The notes under the pieces were generated by a model. It saw only the letters and a list, made by a program, of their open reading frames with translations. It was not told the origin of the DNA and did not search any database. The translations under genes were made by a program, and so were the position numbers. Below, in pieces: positions 35,777 through 48,895 of a stretch of 64,000 nucleotides of DNA. The first letter of the stretch is position 1. The number at the start of each line of letters is the position of its first letter. The DNA is from Phorcus lineatus (lineage: Eukaryota > Mollusca > Gastropoda > Trochida > Trochidae), in assembly GCA_921293015.1 (NCBI GenBank), contig OV121089.1, positions 39,542,520 through 39,606,519 on the forward strand, given 5' to 3'.

Positions 35777-37501
35777 CCACCGATTTTGTCGCCGCGATTC
35801 AGCCAATACCGCTGAAGCGATGACAGCCAAACTCGACAGACTGATAGACCTTCATGAGACGAAGCCGCAATAAGCTTTTGGGCTCAATCGGCTTAAGCGT
35901 TAAAGGCACAGTACGATCCAAAGTTCGAAAAATTAACATGGGAAATTTTTTCAAAATGCACTTAGAGACTTGCAACTTTTTGCAAACGATGCACAGTAAC
36001 AATTCAAGCAAAAAAGTCAATCATGGCAAATTCGTAACATGAGTACTTTGGCCGCCATATTGCTTTAATTAACTTTTTGAAATTTCCGGACCCCATGCAT
36101 CTTTGAGAATCTTCTCCTCAGAAGATACATGCAAGTAAGAGCTGAAACTCACATATATCATAGCTAAAGGAATGGGGAGAAAATTCATTTTGGAAAATTT
36201 TCATTTTTCTGAATACTTTTTCTTCTGCAACCCTTCAAAGTCGGGCGACTTTGCTCGTTTTAGAATATTCAAGGGCAGATAACTCAAAAACCTACCCGTC
36301 GAATTTAATGAATTTTGCATGAGAGGTAAACATGATCGAGGTCATTAAGAATCATGAATAAAATGGATCGCGAACAGTCATTTCAGTTCACAGGAGGGAG
36401 TCAAAGTTTGCATCATACTATATGTCAATTAAGTGCGTTAGCAAGGGTTAAATTGCAAACAGTTGAAGGAAAACATCAATATTGAAGAACGGTCAAGACG
36501 TGTGACATGTCCAAATGCAGGTACATGCGCTCTTGCATGTGTGAACGGGCAAAAGTTGACAGAAATACTCTACATTGCTCTTGTATCAAGATTCGTTACG
36601 TGCGTTAGCAAGGGTAAATTTGAAAAGTTGAAGGAAAACTGTCAAGATATGCGACATGGGGCAAAGTTTGAGAGAAATACTCTTTGATGTCTTATAAACA
36701 AGCACGTAATCGACAGTCTACAGAGGGACGAAATCGCTCTTTGGAGCAAAAATCCGTACGACTGCACGTATGGTCGACGTGTGCGAGAAGACCAAAAGCA
36801 TGCAAGTGCGTCAGTAACTGTCAAAATCTCATCAGACAGGCAGAGAAGCGAGCAAAAAAGCCTGCCTGACTGACCTGACCTGAGTGACTGACATAGTCTT
36901 GATTATTTATATATATAAAGATCCTCAACCTATGTACCAGCATTCGGGAACTATATTCCAGTGTCGGCAAACCACTTGATCACGCCAAAGGAAAACACTA
37001 GCCCTTTTTCAACTTTCAAACCTCTACTGCCTCCCCTCCACATACCCCTTACATTGTGATGTTGTTACTTTCTTGCCTCAACTGGCAGCAGGCCGTGTAC
37101 ATCGAGTAAACCTCACTTCCGCTCCTACGTACTGAAAACGTATACAAAACGTCACTTTGCTTCAGAATACGGCTAAATCAACTGCAGTGCACTAAAAATG
37201 TCTTCAAAACGCTATCTAAACTTGGAAAAGCACTTAGTTTGCCCCCAAGAGCCACGGGTGCTCATATTTTGCTGAATCCTGTCATTGTCGTCGCTTGCGA
37301 CTATATTTAAGGATTCAGCAAATTTTGCTGAATCCTTATTGTTATTGGCGTGTTTTATTATTATTATTAAGGATTCAGCAGAAATGCTGAATCCTTATTG
37401 TTATTGGCGTGTTTTATTATTATTAAGGATTCAGCAGAAATGCTGAATCCTTATTGTTATTGGCGTGTTTTATTATTATTATTATTATTATTATTTTTCT
37501 T
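35777..37501 (+). repeat. Satellite unit B5, triple J
   Basis: 1,725 bp, common B subtype, no J hairpin directly upstream. Its end has three hairpins (37308-37338, 37368-37397, 37424-37453). The third has a GAAA loop, unlike the third hairpin before C units. Confidence 0.94.
37308..37501 (+). repeat. Triple J module preceding D
   Basis: Normal B pair plus a second GAAA-loop hairpin. The extra hairpin, nearest D, has the loop type typical of A units, and D itself is A-like. Confidence 0.92.
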
Positions 37502-39249
37502 CCACCGATTTTGTGGACACGATTTAGCCCAAACCGCTGAAGCGATTACAGCCAAACTTGTCAGTCTTGTAGAGCTTCATGAGACAAAGCCACAATAAGC
37601 TTTTGGGCTTAATCGGCTTAAGCGTTAAAGGCACAGTAGCATCCAAAGTGCGAAAAATTAACATGGGAAAAATTTTCAAAATGCACTTAGAGACTTGCAA
37701 CTTTTTTTAAACGATGCACAGTAACAATGCAAGCAAAAAAGTCAATCATGGCAAATTCGTAGCATGAGTACTTTGGCCGCCATATTGCTTTAATTAACTT
37801 TTTGAAATTTCCGGACCCAATGCATCTTTGAAAATCTTCTTCTCTGAAGATACATGCAATTGAGAGCTGAAACTCAGATATATGACAGCTGAAGGAGTGG
37901 GGAGAACATTCATTTTGGAAAACTTGCATTTTTGTTAATACTTTTTTTTCTGCAACCCTTCAAAGTCAGGCGACTTTGCTCGTTTTAGCATATTCAAGGG
38001 CAGATAACTCAAAAACCTACCCGTCGAATTTTATGAATTTTGCATGAGAGGTAAACATGATCGAGGTCATTAAGAATCAAGAATAAAATGGATCGCGAAC
38101 AGTCATTTCTGTTCACATGAGGGAGTCCAAGTTTGCATTATACTATATGTCAATTAAGTGCGTTAGCAAGGGTTAAATTGCAGTCAGTTGAAGGGAAACA
38201 CACTCTAGCGTGATAAAATGCAGATATGCACCCCCCCCCCCCCCCCCCCCCAAATGCCCCCTCACCTGTTCAAAAGCAGATGGGAACGTGAGCAGAAGTC
38301 TTACAGTGCTCCTGTAGCAAGATTCGTCAAGTGCGTTAGCAAGGGTTAGATTGCATAGAATTGAAGGAAAACATCAATATTGAAGAACGGTCAAGACGTG
38401 TGACATGTCCAAGTGAAGGTACATGCGCTCTTGTATGTGTGAAAGGGCAAAAGTTGACAGAATTACTCTACATGGCTCTTGTATCAAGATTCTCTAAATG
38501 CGTTAGCAAGGGGTAATTTGAAAAGTTGAAGGAAAACACCCTTCCTGTCAAGATATACGGACATGGGGCAAAGTTTGAGAGAAATACTCTCCGATGTCTC
38601 ATGAACAAGCACGTATTTGCCAGTGTACAGAAGCACGAAATCGCTCTTTGAAGCAGAAGTCCGTACGACTGGACGTATGGACAGCGTGCGCGAGATGAGC
38701 AAATGCAAGCAAGTGCGTCAAGAGCTGTCAAAATCTGATCAGACAGGCAGAGAAGCGAGCAAAAAAGCCTGCCTGACTGATCTGAGCTGACTGACTGACA
38801 TAGTCTTGATTATTTATATATGTAAAGATCCTCAACCTATGTACCAGCATTCGGGAACTATATTCCAGTGTCGGCAAAGCACCTGATCACGCTGAAGGAA
38901 AACACTAACCCTTTTTCAACTTTCAAACCTCTACTGCCTCCCCTCCACATACCCCTTACATTATGATGTTCTTGCTTTCTTGCCTCAACTGCCAGCAGGC
39001 CGTGTACATCGAGTAAACCTCACTTCCGCTCCTATGTCTCGCTACGTACTGAAAACGTATACAAAACGTCATTTTGCTTCAGAATACGGCTAAATCAACT
39101 GCAGTGCACTAAAATTGTCTTCAAAACGCTATCTAAACTTGGAAAAGCACTTAGTTTGCCCCCAAGAGCCACGGTTGCTCATATTTTGCTGAATCCTGTC
39201 ATTGTCGTCGCTTGCGACTATATTTATTATTATTATTATTATTTTTCTT
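37502..39249 (+). repeat. Satellite unit D, A-like, with an extra subrepeat and poly-C
   Basis: 1,748 bp. It opens CCACCGATTTTGTGGACACG, then follows A (GTAGCATCCAAAGTGCG, seven-T run) with many private changes. The 167-bp subrepeat occurs three times, starting near 38157, 38330 and 38497; the first copy is the most diverged and contains the poly-C run. It ends GCGACTATATTT then ATT without the A tail and without a J hairpin. It keeps TATATGTAAAG near 38815. Confidence 0.9.
38231..38251 (+). repeat. 21-bp poly-C tract
   Basis: An uninterrupted run of 21 C inside the first subrepeat of unit D; the minus strand is a G run able in principle to form a quadruplex. Unique in this window. Its exact length is uncertain because homopolymers are prone to sequencing error. 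Confidence 0.85.
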
Positions 39250-40978
39250 CCACCGATTTTGTCGCCGCGATTCAGCCAATACCGCTGAAGCGATGACAGC
39301 CAAACTCGACAGACTGATAGACCTTCATGAGACGAAGCCGCAATAAGCTTTTGGGCTCAATCGGCTTAAGCGTTAAAGGCACAGTACGATCCAAAGTTCG
39401 AAAAATTAACATGGGAAATTTTTTCAAAATGCACTTAGAGACTTGCAACTTTTTGCAAACGATGCACAGTAACAATTCAAGCAAAAAAGTCAATCATGGC
39501 AAATTCGTAACATGAGTACTTTGGCCGCCATATTGCTTTAATTAACTTTTTGAAATTTCCGGACCCCATGCATCTTTGAGAATCTTCTCCTCAGAAGATA
39601 CATGCAAGTAAGAGCTGAAACTCACATATATCATAGCTAAAGGAATGGGGAGAAAATTCATTTTGGAAAATTTTCATTTTTCTGAATACTTTTTCTTCTG
39701 CAACCCTTCAAAGTCGGGCGACTTTGCTCGTTTTAGAATATTCAAGGGCAGATAACTCAAAAACCTACCCGTCGAATTTAATGAATTTTGCATGAGAGGT
39801 AAACATGATCGAGGTCATTAAGAATCATGAATAAAATGGATCGCGAACAGTCATTTCAGTTCACAGGAGGGAGTCAAAGTTTGCATCATACTATATGTCA
39901 ATTAAGTGCGTTAGCAAGGGTTAAATTGCAAACAGTTGAAGGAAAACATCAATATTGAAGAACGGTCAAGACGTGTGACATGTCCAAATGCAGGTACATG
40001 CGCTCTTGCATGTGTGAACGGGCAAAAGTTGACAGAAATACTCTACATTGCTCTTGTATCAAGATTCGTTACGTGCGTTAGCAAGGGTAAATTTGAAAAG
40101 TTGAAGGAAAACTGTCAAGATATGCGACATGGGGCAAAGTTTGAGAGAAATACTCTTTGATGTCTTATAAACAAGCACGTAATCGACAGTCTACAGAGGG
40201 ACGAAATCGCTCTTTGGAGCAAAAATCCGTACGACTGCACGTATGGTCGACGTGTGCGAGAAGACCAAAAGCATGCAAGTGCGTCAGTAACTGTCAAAAT
40301 CTCATCAGACAGGCAGAGAAGCGAGCAAAAAAGCCTGCCTGACTGACCTGACCTGACTGACTGACATAGTCTTGATTATTTATATATGTAAAGATCCTCA
40401 ACCTATGTACCAGCATTCGGGAACTATATTCCAGTGTCGGCAAAGCACTTGATCACGCCAAAGGAAAACACTAGGCCTTTTTCAACTTTCAAACCTCTAC
40501 TGCCTCCCCTCCACATACCCCTTACATTATGATGTTGTTACTTTCTTGCCTCAACTGCCAGCAGGCCGTGTACATCGAGTAAACCTCACTTCCGCTCCTA
40601 TGTCTCGCTACGTACTGAAAACGTATACAAAACGTCACTTAGCTTCAGAATACGGCTAAATCAACTGCAGTGCACTAAAAATGTCTTCAAAACGCTATCT
40701 AAACTTGGAAAAGCACTTACTTTGCCCCCAAGAGCCACGGGTGCTCATATTTTGCTGAATCCTGTCATTGTCGTCGCTTGCGACTATATTTAAGGATTCA
40801 GCAAATTTTGCTGAATCCTTATTGTTATTGGCGTGTTTTATTATTATTATTAAGGATTCAGCAGAAATGCTGAATCCTTATTGTTATTGGCGTGTTTTAT
40901 TATTATTATTAAGGATTCAGCAATTTTGCTGAATCCTTATTGTTATTGGCGTGTTTTATTATTATTTTTTTTTTTATT
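39250..40978 (+). repeat. Satellite unit B6, alternative subtype, triple J
   Basis: 1,729 bp. Alternative subtype from about 40357 to its end (10 bp retained, CACTTACTTT). No J hairpin upstream. Triple J cluster 40791-40978 with the C-specific hairpin last (40910-40939). Confidence 0.94.
40791..40978 (+). repeat. Triple J module preceding C2
   Basis: Same loop order as before C1: 40791-40821, 40851-40880 and the AA/TT-arm type at 40910-40939. Confidence 0.92.
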
Positions 40979-42269
40979 CCACCGATTTTGTCGCCGCGAT
41001 TTAGCCAAAACCGCTAAAGCTATTACAGCCAAACTTACCAGTCTTGTAGAGCTTCATGAGACGAAGCCGCAATAAGCTTTTGGGCTTAATCGGCTTAAGC
41101 GTTAAAGGCACAGTACCATCCAAAGTTCGAAAAATTAACATGGGAAAATTTTTCAAAATGCACTTAGAGACCTGCAACTTTTTTTAAACGATGCACAGTA
41201 ACATTGTAAGCAAAAAAGTAAATCATGGCAAATTCGTAGCATCAGCAGTTTGGCCGCCATATTGCTTTAATTAACTTTTTAAAATTTACGGACCCCATGC
41301 ATCTTTGAGAATCTTCTTCTCTGAAGATACTTGCATCTAAGAGCTGAAATTCATACTCAATGTAGCTGAAGCATTGTAATTTTGAATTTATATTTTTCAA
41401 GGTCCTAACATTAAAACTTTTTTCTCAGCAACCCTTCAAAGTCGGGCGACATAGCTCATATAAGCATGTTCAAAGGAAGATAACTCTAAAAGTTAGACTC
41501 ACAATTGCAATATTTTTTCAGGAATGTAAGACCAGTATGTTCACTTACAGAAACTGTTAAAACATTGATCGCGAACAGTCAATTTCGTTCACAATAAACG
41601 ATCAAAAACAGCAAAAATATGGTTAAAAAAAATAACATGGGCAATTTTTTCAAAATGCACTTAGAGACCTGAAACTTGTTTTGAATGAAGCGTAATAACA
41701 GTATGAACAAAAAAGTCAATCATGACGATTTCATAACTATTATAGTTTTTGCACAATATCAACTTATTTGTTACAGAAATTGCTTGTCATGATTAGACGA
41801 TTCTTGTTAACACTATTCAGCCCAAACCGCTCAAGCTATTACAGCCAAAGTTACCAGTCTGATAGAACTGCATGAGACGAAGCCACAATAAGCTTTTGGG
41901 CTTAATCGGCTTAAGTGTTAAAGGCACAGTACGATCCAAATTTCGAAAAATTAACATGGGATTTTTTTTCAAAATGCACTTGGAGACCTGTAAGTTGTTT
42001 TAAACGATAGGCAATTACATCACGAGCAAAAAAGCAAATCACGGCGAATTCCTAAGTAGCATACTTTTTCCACATTATCAACTTCTTTGCAATAATCGCA
42101 ATTTTCAGATAAAACATGCCGCTGAAGCTTAATGCATGCACCAATCTTCATGAAATTTTCAGAGAAGGTAGCTAACATCACTATCTTTGTACTGAATGTG
42201 CTTTTTATGCGCTGAATCCTTTTGTCGTCGCTTGCGACTATATTTATTATTATTATTATTATTTTTCTT
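40979..42269 (+). repeat. Satellite unit C2, diverged C copy
   Basis: 1,291 bp, same plan as C1 but with scattered differences (GATTTAGCC start, ACCCTTCAAAG, AAAGGAAGATAACTC, CACTATTCAGCCC), so it is an older or separately derived C. Ends with no J hairpin. Confidence 0.92.
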
Positions 42270-43904
42270 CCACCGATTTTGTCGCCGCGATTCAGCCAAT
42301 ACCGCTGAAGCGATGACAGCCAAACTCGACAGACTGATAGACCTTCATGAGACGAAGCCGCAATAAGCTTTTGGGCTCAATCGGCTTAAGCGTTAAAGGC
42401 ACAGTACGATCCAAAGTTCGAAAAATTAACATGGGAAATTTTTTCAAAATGCACTTAGAGACTTGCAACTTTTTGCAAACGATGCACAGTAACAATTCAA
42501 GCAAAAAAGTCAATCATGGCAAATTCGTAACATGAGTACTTTGGCCGCCATATTGCTTTAATTAACTTTTTGAAATTTCCGGACCCCATGCATCTTTGAG
42601 AATCTTCTCCTCAGAAGATACATGCAAGTAAGAGCTGAAACTCACATATATCATAGCTAAAGGAATGGGGAGAAAATTCATTTTGGAAAATTTTCATTTT
42701 TCTGAATACTTTTTCTTCTGCAACCCTTCAAAGTCGGGCGACTTTGCTCGTTTTAGAATATTCAAGGGCAGATAACTCAAAAACCTACCCGTCGAATTTA
42801 ATGAATTTTGCATGAGAGGTAAACATGATCGAGGTCATTAAGAATCATGAATAAAATGGATCGCGAACAGTCATTTCAGTTCACAGGAGGGAGTCAAAGT
42901 TTGCATCATACTATATGTCAATTAAGTGCGTTAGCAAGGGTTAAATTGCAAACAGTTGAAGGAAAACATCAATATTGAAGAACGGTCAAGACGTGTGACA
43001 TGTCCAAATGCAGGTACATGCGCTCTTGCATGTGTGAACGGGCAAAAGTTGACAGAAATACTCTACATTGCTCTTGTATCAAGATTCGTTACGTGCGTTA
43101 GCAAGGGTAAATTTGAAAAGTTGAAGGAAAACTGTCAAGATATGCGACATGGGGCAAAGTTTGAGAGAAATACTCTTTGATGTCTTATAAACAAGCACGT
43201 AATCGACAGTCTACAGAGGGACGAAATCGCTCTTTGGAGCAAAAATCCGTACGACTGCACGTATGGTCGACGTGTGCGAGAAGACCAAAAGCATGCAAGT
43301 GCGTCAGTAACTGTCAAAATCTCATCAGACAGGCAGAGAAGCGAGCAAAAAAGCCTGCCTGACTGACCTGACCTGAGTGACTGACATAGTCTTGATTATT
43401 TATATATATAAAGATCCTCAACCTATGTACCAGCATTCGGGAACTATATTCCAGTGTCGGCAAACCACTTGATCACGCCAAAGGAAAACACTAGCCCTTT
43501 TTCAACTTTCAAACCTCTACTGCCTCCCCTCCACATACCCCTTACATTGTGATGTTGTTACTTTCTTGCCTCAACTGGCAGCAGGCCGTGTACATCGAGT
43601 AAACCTCACTTCCGCTCCTACGTACTGAAAACGTATACAAAACGTCACTTTGCTTCAGAATACGGCTAAATCAACTGCAGTGCACTAAAAATGTCTTCAA
43701 AACGCTATCTAAACTTGGAAAAGCACTTAGTTTGCCCCCAAGAGCCACGGGTGCTCATATTTTGCTGAATCCTGTCATTGTCGTCGCTTGCGACTATATT
43801 TAAGGATTCAGCAAATTTTGCTGAATCCTTATTGTTATTGGCGTGTTTTATTATTATTATTAAGGATTCAGCAGAAATGCTGAATCCTTATTGTTATTGG
43901 CGTG

Positions 43905-43935
<31 letters not shown>

Positions 43936-43941
43936 TTTCTT
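42270..43941 (+). repeat. Satellite unit B7
   Basis: 1,672 bp, common subtype, no J upstream, double J cluster 43801-43941. Confidence 0.95.
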
Positions 43942-45576
43942 CCACCGATTTTGTCGCCGCGATTCAGCCAATACCGCTGAAGCGATGACAGCCAAACTCG
44001 ACAGACTGATAGACCTTCATGAGACGAAGCCGCAATAAGCTTTTGGGCTCAATCGGCTTAAGCGTTAAAGGCACAGTACGATCCAAAGTTCGAAAAATTA
44101 ACATGGGAAATTTTTTCAAAATGCACTTAGAGACTTGCAACTTTTTGCAAACGATGCACAGTAACAATTCAAGCAAAAAAGTCAATCATGGCAAATTCGT
44201 AACATGAGTACTTTGGCCGCCATATTGCTTTAATTAACTTTTTGAAATTTCCGGACCCCATGCATCTTTGAGAATCTTCTCCTCAGAAGATACATGCAAG
44301 TAAGAGCTGAAACTCACATATATCATAGCTAAAGGAATGGGGAGAAAATTCATTTTGGAAAATTTTCATTTTTCTGAATACTTTTTCTTCTGCAACCCTT
44401 CAAAGTCGGGCGACTTTGCTCGTTTTAGAATATTCAAGGGCAGATAACTCAAAAACCTACCCGTCGAATTTAATGAATTTTGCATGAGAGGTAAACATGA
44501 TCGAGGTCATTAAGAATCATGAATAAAATGGATCGCGAACAGTCATTTCAGTTCACAGGAGGGAGTCAAAGTTTGCATCATACTATATGTCAATTAAGTG
44601 CGTTAGCAAGGGTTAAATTGCAAACAGTTGAAGGAAAACATCAATATTGAAGAACGGTCAAGACGTGTGACATGTCCAAATGCAGGTACATGCGCTCTTG
44701 CATGTGTGAACGGGCAAAAGTTGACAGAAATACTCTACATTGCTCTTGTATCAAGATTCGTTACGTGCGTTAGCAAGGGTAAATTTGAAAAGTTGAAGGA
44801 AAACTGTCAAGATATGCGACATGGGGCAAAGTTTGAGAGAAATACTCTTTGATGTCTTATAAACAAGCACGTAATCGACAGTCTACAGAGGGACGAAATC
44901 GCTCTTTGGAGCAAAAATCCGTACGACTGCACGTATGGTCGACGTGTGCGAGAAGACCAAAAGCATGCAAGTGCGTCAGTAACTGTCAAAATCTCATCAG
45001 ACAGGCAGAGAAGCGAGCAAAAAAGCCTGCCTGACTGACCTGACCTGAGTGACTGACATAGTCTTGATTATTTATATATATAAAGATCCTCAACCTATGT
45101 ACCAGCATTCGGGAACTATATTCCAGTGTCGGCAAACCACTTGATCACGCCAAAGGAAAACACTAGCCCTTTTTCAACTTTCAAACCTCTACTGCCTCCC
45201 CTCCACATACCCCTTACATTGTGATGTTGTTACTTTCTTGCCTCAACTGGCAGCAGGCCGTGTACATCGAGTAAACCTCACTTCCGCTCCTACGTACTGA
45301 AAACGTATACAAAACGTCACTTTGCTTCAGAATACGGCTAAATCAACTGCAGTGCACTAAAAATGTCTTCAAAACGCTATCTAAACTTGGAAAAGCACTT
45401 AGTTTGCCCCCAAGAGCCACGGGTGCTCATATTTTGCTGAATCCTGTCATTGTCGTCGCTTGCGACTATATTTAAGGATTCAGCAAATTTTGCTGAATCC
45501 TTATTGTTATTGGCGTGTTTTATTATTATTATTAAGGATTCAGCAGAAATGCTGAATCCTTATTGTTATTGGCGTG

Positions 45577-45607
<31 letters not shown>

Positions 45608-45613
45608 TTTCTT
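43942..45613 (+). repeat. Satellite unit B8
   Basis: 1,672 bp, common subtype, double J cluster 45473-45613. Confidence 0.95.
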
Positions 45614-47301
45614 CCACCGATTTTGTCGCCGCGATTCAGCCAATACCGCTGAAGCGATGACAGCCAAACTCGACAGACTGATAGACCTTCATGAGACGAA
45701 GCCGCAATAAGCTTTTGGGCTCAATCGGCTTAAGCGTTAAAGGCACAGTACGATCCAAAGTTCGAAAAATTAACATGGGAAATTTTTTCAAAATGCACTT
45801 AGAGACTTGCAACTTTTTGCAAACGATGCACAGTAACAATTCAAGCAAAAAAGTCAATCATGGCAAATTCGTAACATGAGTACTTTGGCCGCCATATTGC
45901 TTTAATTAACTTTTTGAAATTTCCGGACCCCATGCATCTTTGAGAATCTTCTCCTCAGAAGATACATGCAAGTAAGAGCTGAAACTCACATATATCATAG
46001 CTAAAGGAATGGGGAGAAAATTCATTTTGGAAAATTTTCATTTTTCTGAATACTTTTTCTTCTGCAACCCTTCAAAGTCGGGCGACTTTGCTCGTTTTAG
46101 AATATTCAAGGGCAGATAACTCAAAAACCTACCCGTCGAATTTAATGAATTTTGCATGAGAGGTAAACATGATCGAGGTCATTAAGAATCATGAATAAAA
46201 TGGATCGCGAACAGTCATTTCAGTTCACAGGAGGGAGTCAAAGTTTGCATCATACTATATGTCAATTAAGTGCGTTAGCAAGGGTTAAATTGCAAACAGT
46301 TGAAGGAAAACATCAATATTGAAGAACGGTCAAGACGTGTGACATGTCCAAATGCAGGTACATGCGCTCTTGCATGTGTGAACGGGCAAAAGTTGACAGA
46401 AATACTCTACATTGCTCTTGTATCAAGATTCGTTACGTGCGTTAGCAAGGGTAAATTTGAAAAGTTGAAGGAAAACTGTCAAGATATGCGACATGGGGCA
46501 AAGTTTGAGAGAAATACTCTTTGATGTCTTATAAACAAGCACGTAATCGACAGTCTACAGAGGGACGAAATCGCTCTTTGGAGCAAAAATCCGTACGACT
46601 GCACGTATGGTCGACGTGTGCGAGAAGACCAAAAGCATGCAAGTGCGTCAGTAACTGTCAAAATCTCATCAGACAGGCAGAGAAGCGAGCAAAAAAGCCT
46701 GCCTGACTGACCTGACCTGAGTGACTGACATAGTCTTGATTATTTATATATATAAAGATCCTCAACCTATGTACCAGCATTCGGGAACTATATTCCAGTG
46801 TCGGCAAACCACTTGATCACGCCAAAGGAAAACACTAGCCCTTTTTCAACTTTCAAACCTCTACTGCCTCCCCTCCACATACCCCTTACATTGTGATGTT
46901 GTTACTTTCTTGCCTCAACTGGCAGCAGGCCGTGTACATCGAGTAAACCTCACTTCCGCTCCTACGTACTGAAAACGTATACAAAACGTCACTTTGCTTC
47001 AGAATACGGCTAAATCAACTGCAGTGCACTAAAAATGTCTTCAAAACGCTATCTAAACTTGGAAAAGCACTTAGTTTGCCCCCAAGAGCCACGGGTGCTC
47101 ATATTTTGCTGAATCCTGTCATTGTCGTCGCTTGCGACTATATTTAAGGATTCAGCAAAATTTGCTGAATCCTTATTGTTATTGGCGTGTTTTATTATTA
47201 TTATTAAGGATTCAGCAGAAATGCTGAATCCTTATTGTTATTGGCGTGTTTTATTATTAAGGATTCAGCAGAAATGCTGAATCCTTATTGTTATTGGCGT
47301 G

Positions 47302-47332
<31 letters not shown>

Positions 47333-47338
47333 TTTCTT
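45614..47338 (+). repeat. Satellite unit B9, triple J with a changed loop
   Basis: 1,725 bp. Triple J cluster 47145-47338: first hairpin (47145-47175) has A instead of T at its centre, then two GAAA-loop hairpins (47205-47234, 47258-47287). Confidence 0.94.
47145..47338 (+). repeat. Triple J module preceding B10
   Basis: Normal B pair (first with an inverted centre base) plus a second GAAA hairpin next to B10. The junction after B10 has none. Confidence 0.92.
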
Positions 47339-48895
47339 CCACCGATTTTGTCGCCGCGATTCAGCCAATACCGCTGAAGCGATGACAGCCAAACTCGACA
47401 GACTGATAGACCTTCATGAGACGAAGCCGCAATAAGCTTTTGGGCTCAATCGGCTTAAGCGTTAAAGGCACAGTACGATCCAAAGTTCGAAAAATTAACA
47501 TGGGAAATTTTTTCAAAATGCACTTAGAGACTTGCAACTTTTTGCAAACGATGCACAGTAACAATTCAAGCAAAAAAGTCAATCATGGCAAATTCGTAAC
47601 ATGAGTACTTTGGCCGCCATATTGCTTTAATTAACTTTTTGAAATTTCCGGACCCCATGCATCTTTGAGAATCTTCTCCTCAGAAGATACATGCAAGTAA
47701 GAGCTGAAACTCACATATATTATAGCTAAAGGAATGGGGAGAAAATTCATTTTGGAAAATTTTCATTTTTCTGAATACTTTTTCTTCTGCAACCCTTCAA
47801 AGTCGGGCGACTTTGCTCGTTTTAGAATATTCAAGGGCAGATAACTCAAAAACCTACCCGTCGAATTTAATGAATTTTGCATGAGAGGTAAACATGATCG
47901 AGGTCATTAAGAATCATGAATAAAATGGATCGCGAACAGTCATTTCAGTTCACAGGAGGGAGTCAAAGTTTGCATCATACTATATGTCAATTAAGTGCGT
48001 TAGCAAGGGTTAAATTGCAAACAGTTGAAGGAAAACATCAATATTGAAGAACGGTCAAGACGTGTGACATGTCCAAATGCAGGTACATGCGCTCTTGCAT
48101 GTGTGAACGGGCAAAAGTTGACAGAAATACTCTACATTGCTCTTGTATAAAGATTCGTTACGTGCGTTAGCAAGGGTAAATTTGAAAAGTTGAAGGAAAA
48201 CTGTCAAGATATGCGACATGGGGCAAAGTTTGAGAGAAATACTCTTTGATGTCTTATAAACAAGCACGTAATCGACAGTCTACAGAGGGACGAAATCGCT
48301 CTTTGGAGCAAAAATCCGTACGACTGCACGTATGGTCGACGTGTGCGAGAAGACCAAAAGCATGCAAGTGCGTCAGTAACTGTCAAAATCTCATCAGACA
48401 GGCAGAGAAGCGAGCAAAAAAGCCTGCCTGACTGACCTGACCTGACTGACTGACATAGTCTTGATTATTTATATATGTAAAGATCCTCAACCTATGTACC
48501 AGCATTCGGGAACTATATTCCAGTGTCGGCAAAGCACTTGATCACGCCAAAGGAAAACACTAGGCCTTTTTCAACTTTCAAACCTCTACTGCCTCCCCTC
48601 CACATACCCCTTACATTATGATGTTGTTACTTTCTTGCCTCAACTGCCAGCAGGCCGTGTACATCGAGTAAACCTCACTTCCGCTCCTATGTCTCGCTAC
48701 GTACTGAAAACGTATACAAAACGTCACTTAGCTTCAGAATACGGCTAAATCAACTGCAGTGCACTAAAAATGTCTTCAAAACGCTATCTAAACTTGGAAA
48801 AGCACTTACTTTGCCCCCAAGAGCCACGGGTGCTCATATTTTGCTGAATCCTGTCATTGTCGTCGCTTGCGACTATATTTATTATTATTTTTCTT
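47339..48895 (+). repeat. Satellite unit B10, alternative subtype, no J at end
   Basis: 1,557 bp. Alternative subtype from about 48446. Private changes include ATATTATAGC near 47720 and TTGTATAAAG near 48149. Ends GCGACTATATTT plus a short ATT tract directly against B11. Confidence 0.94.
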
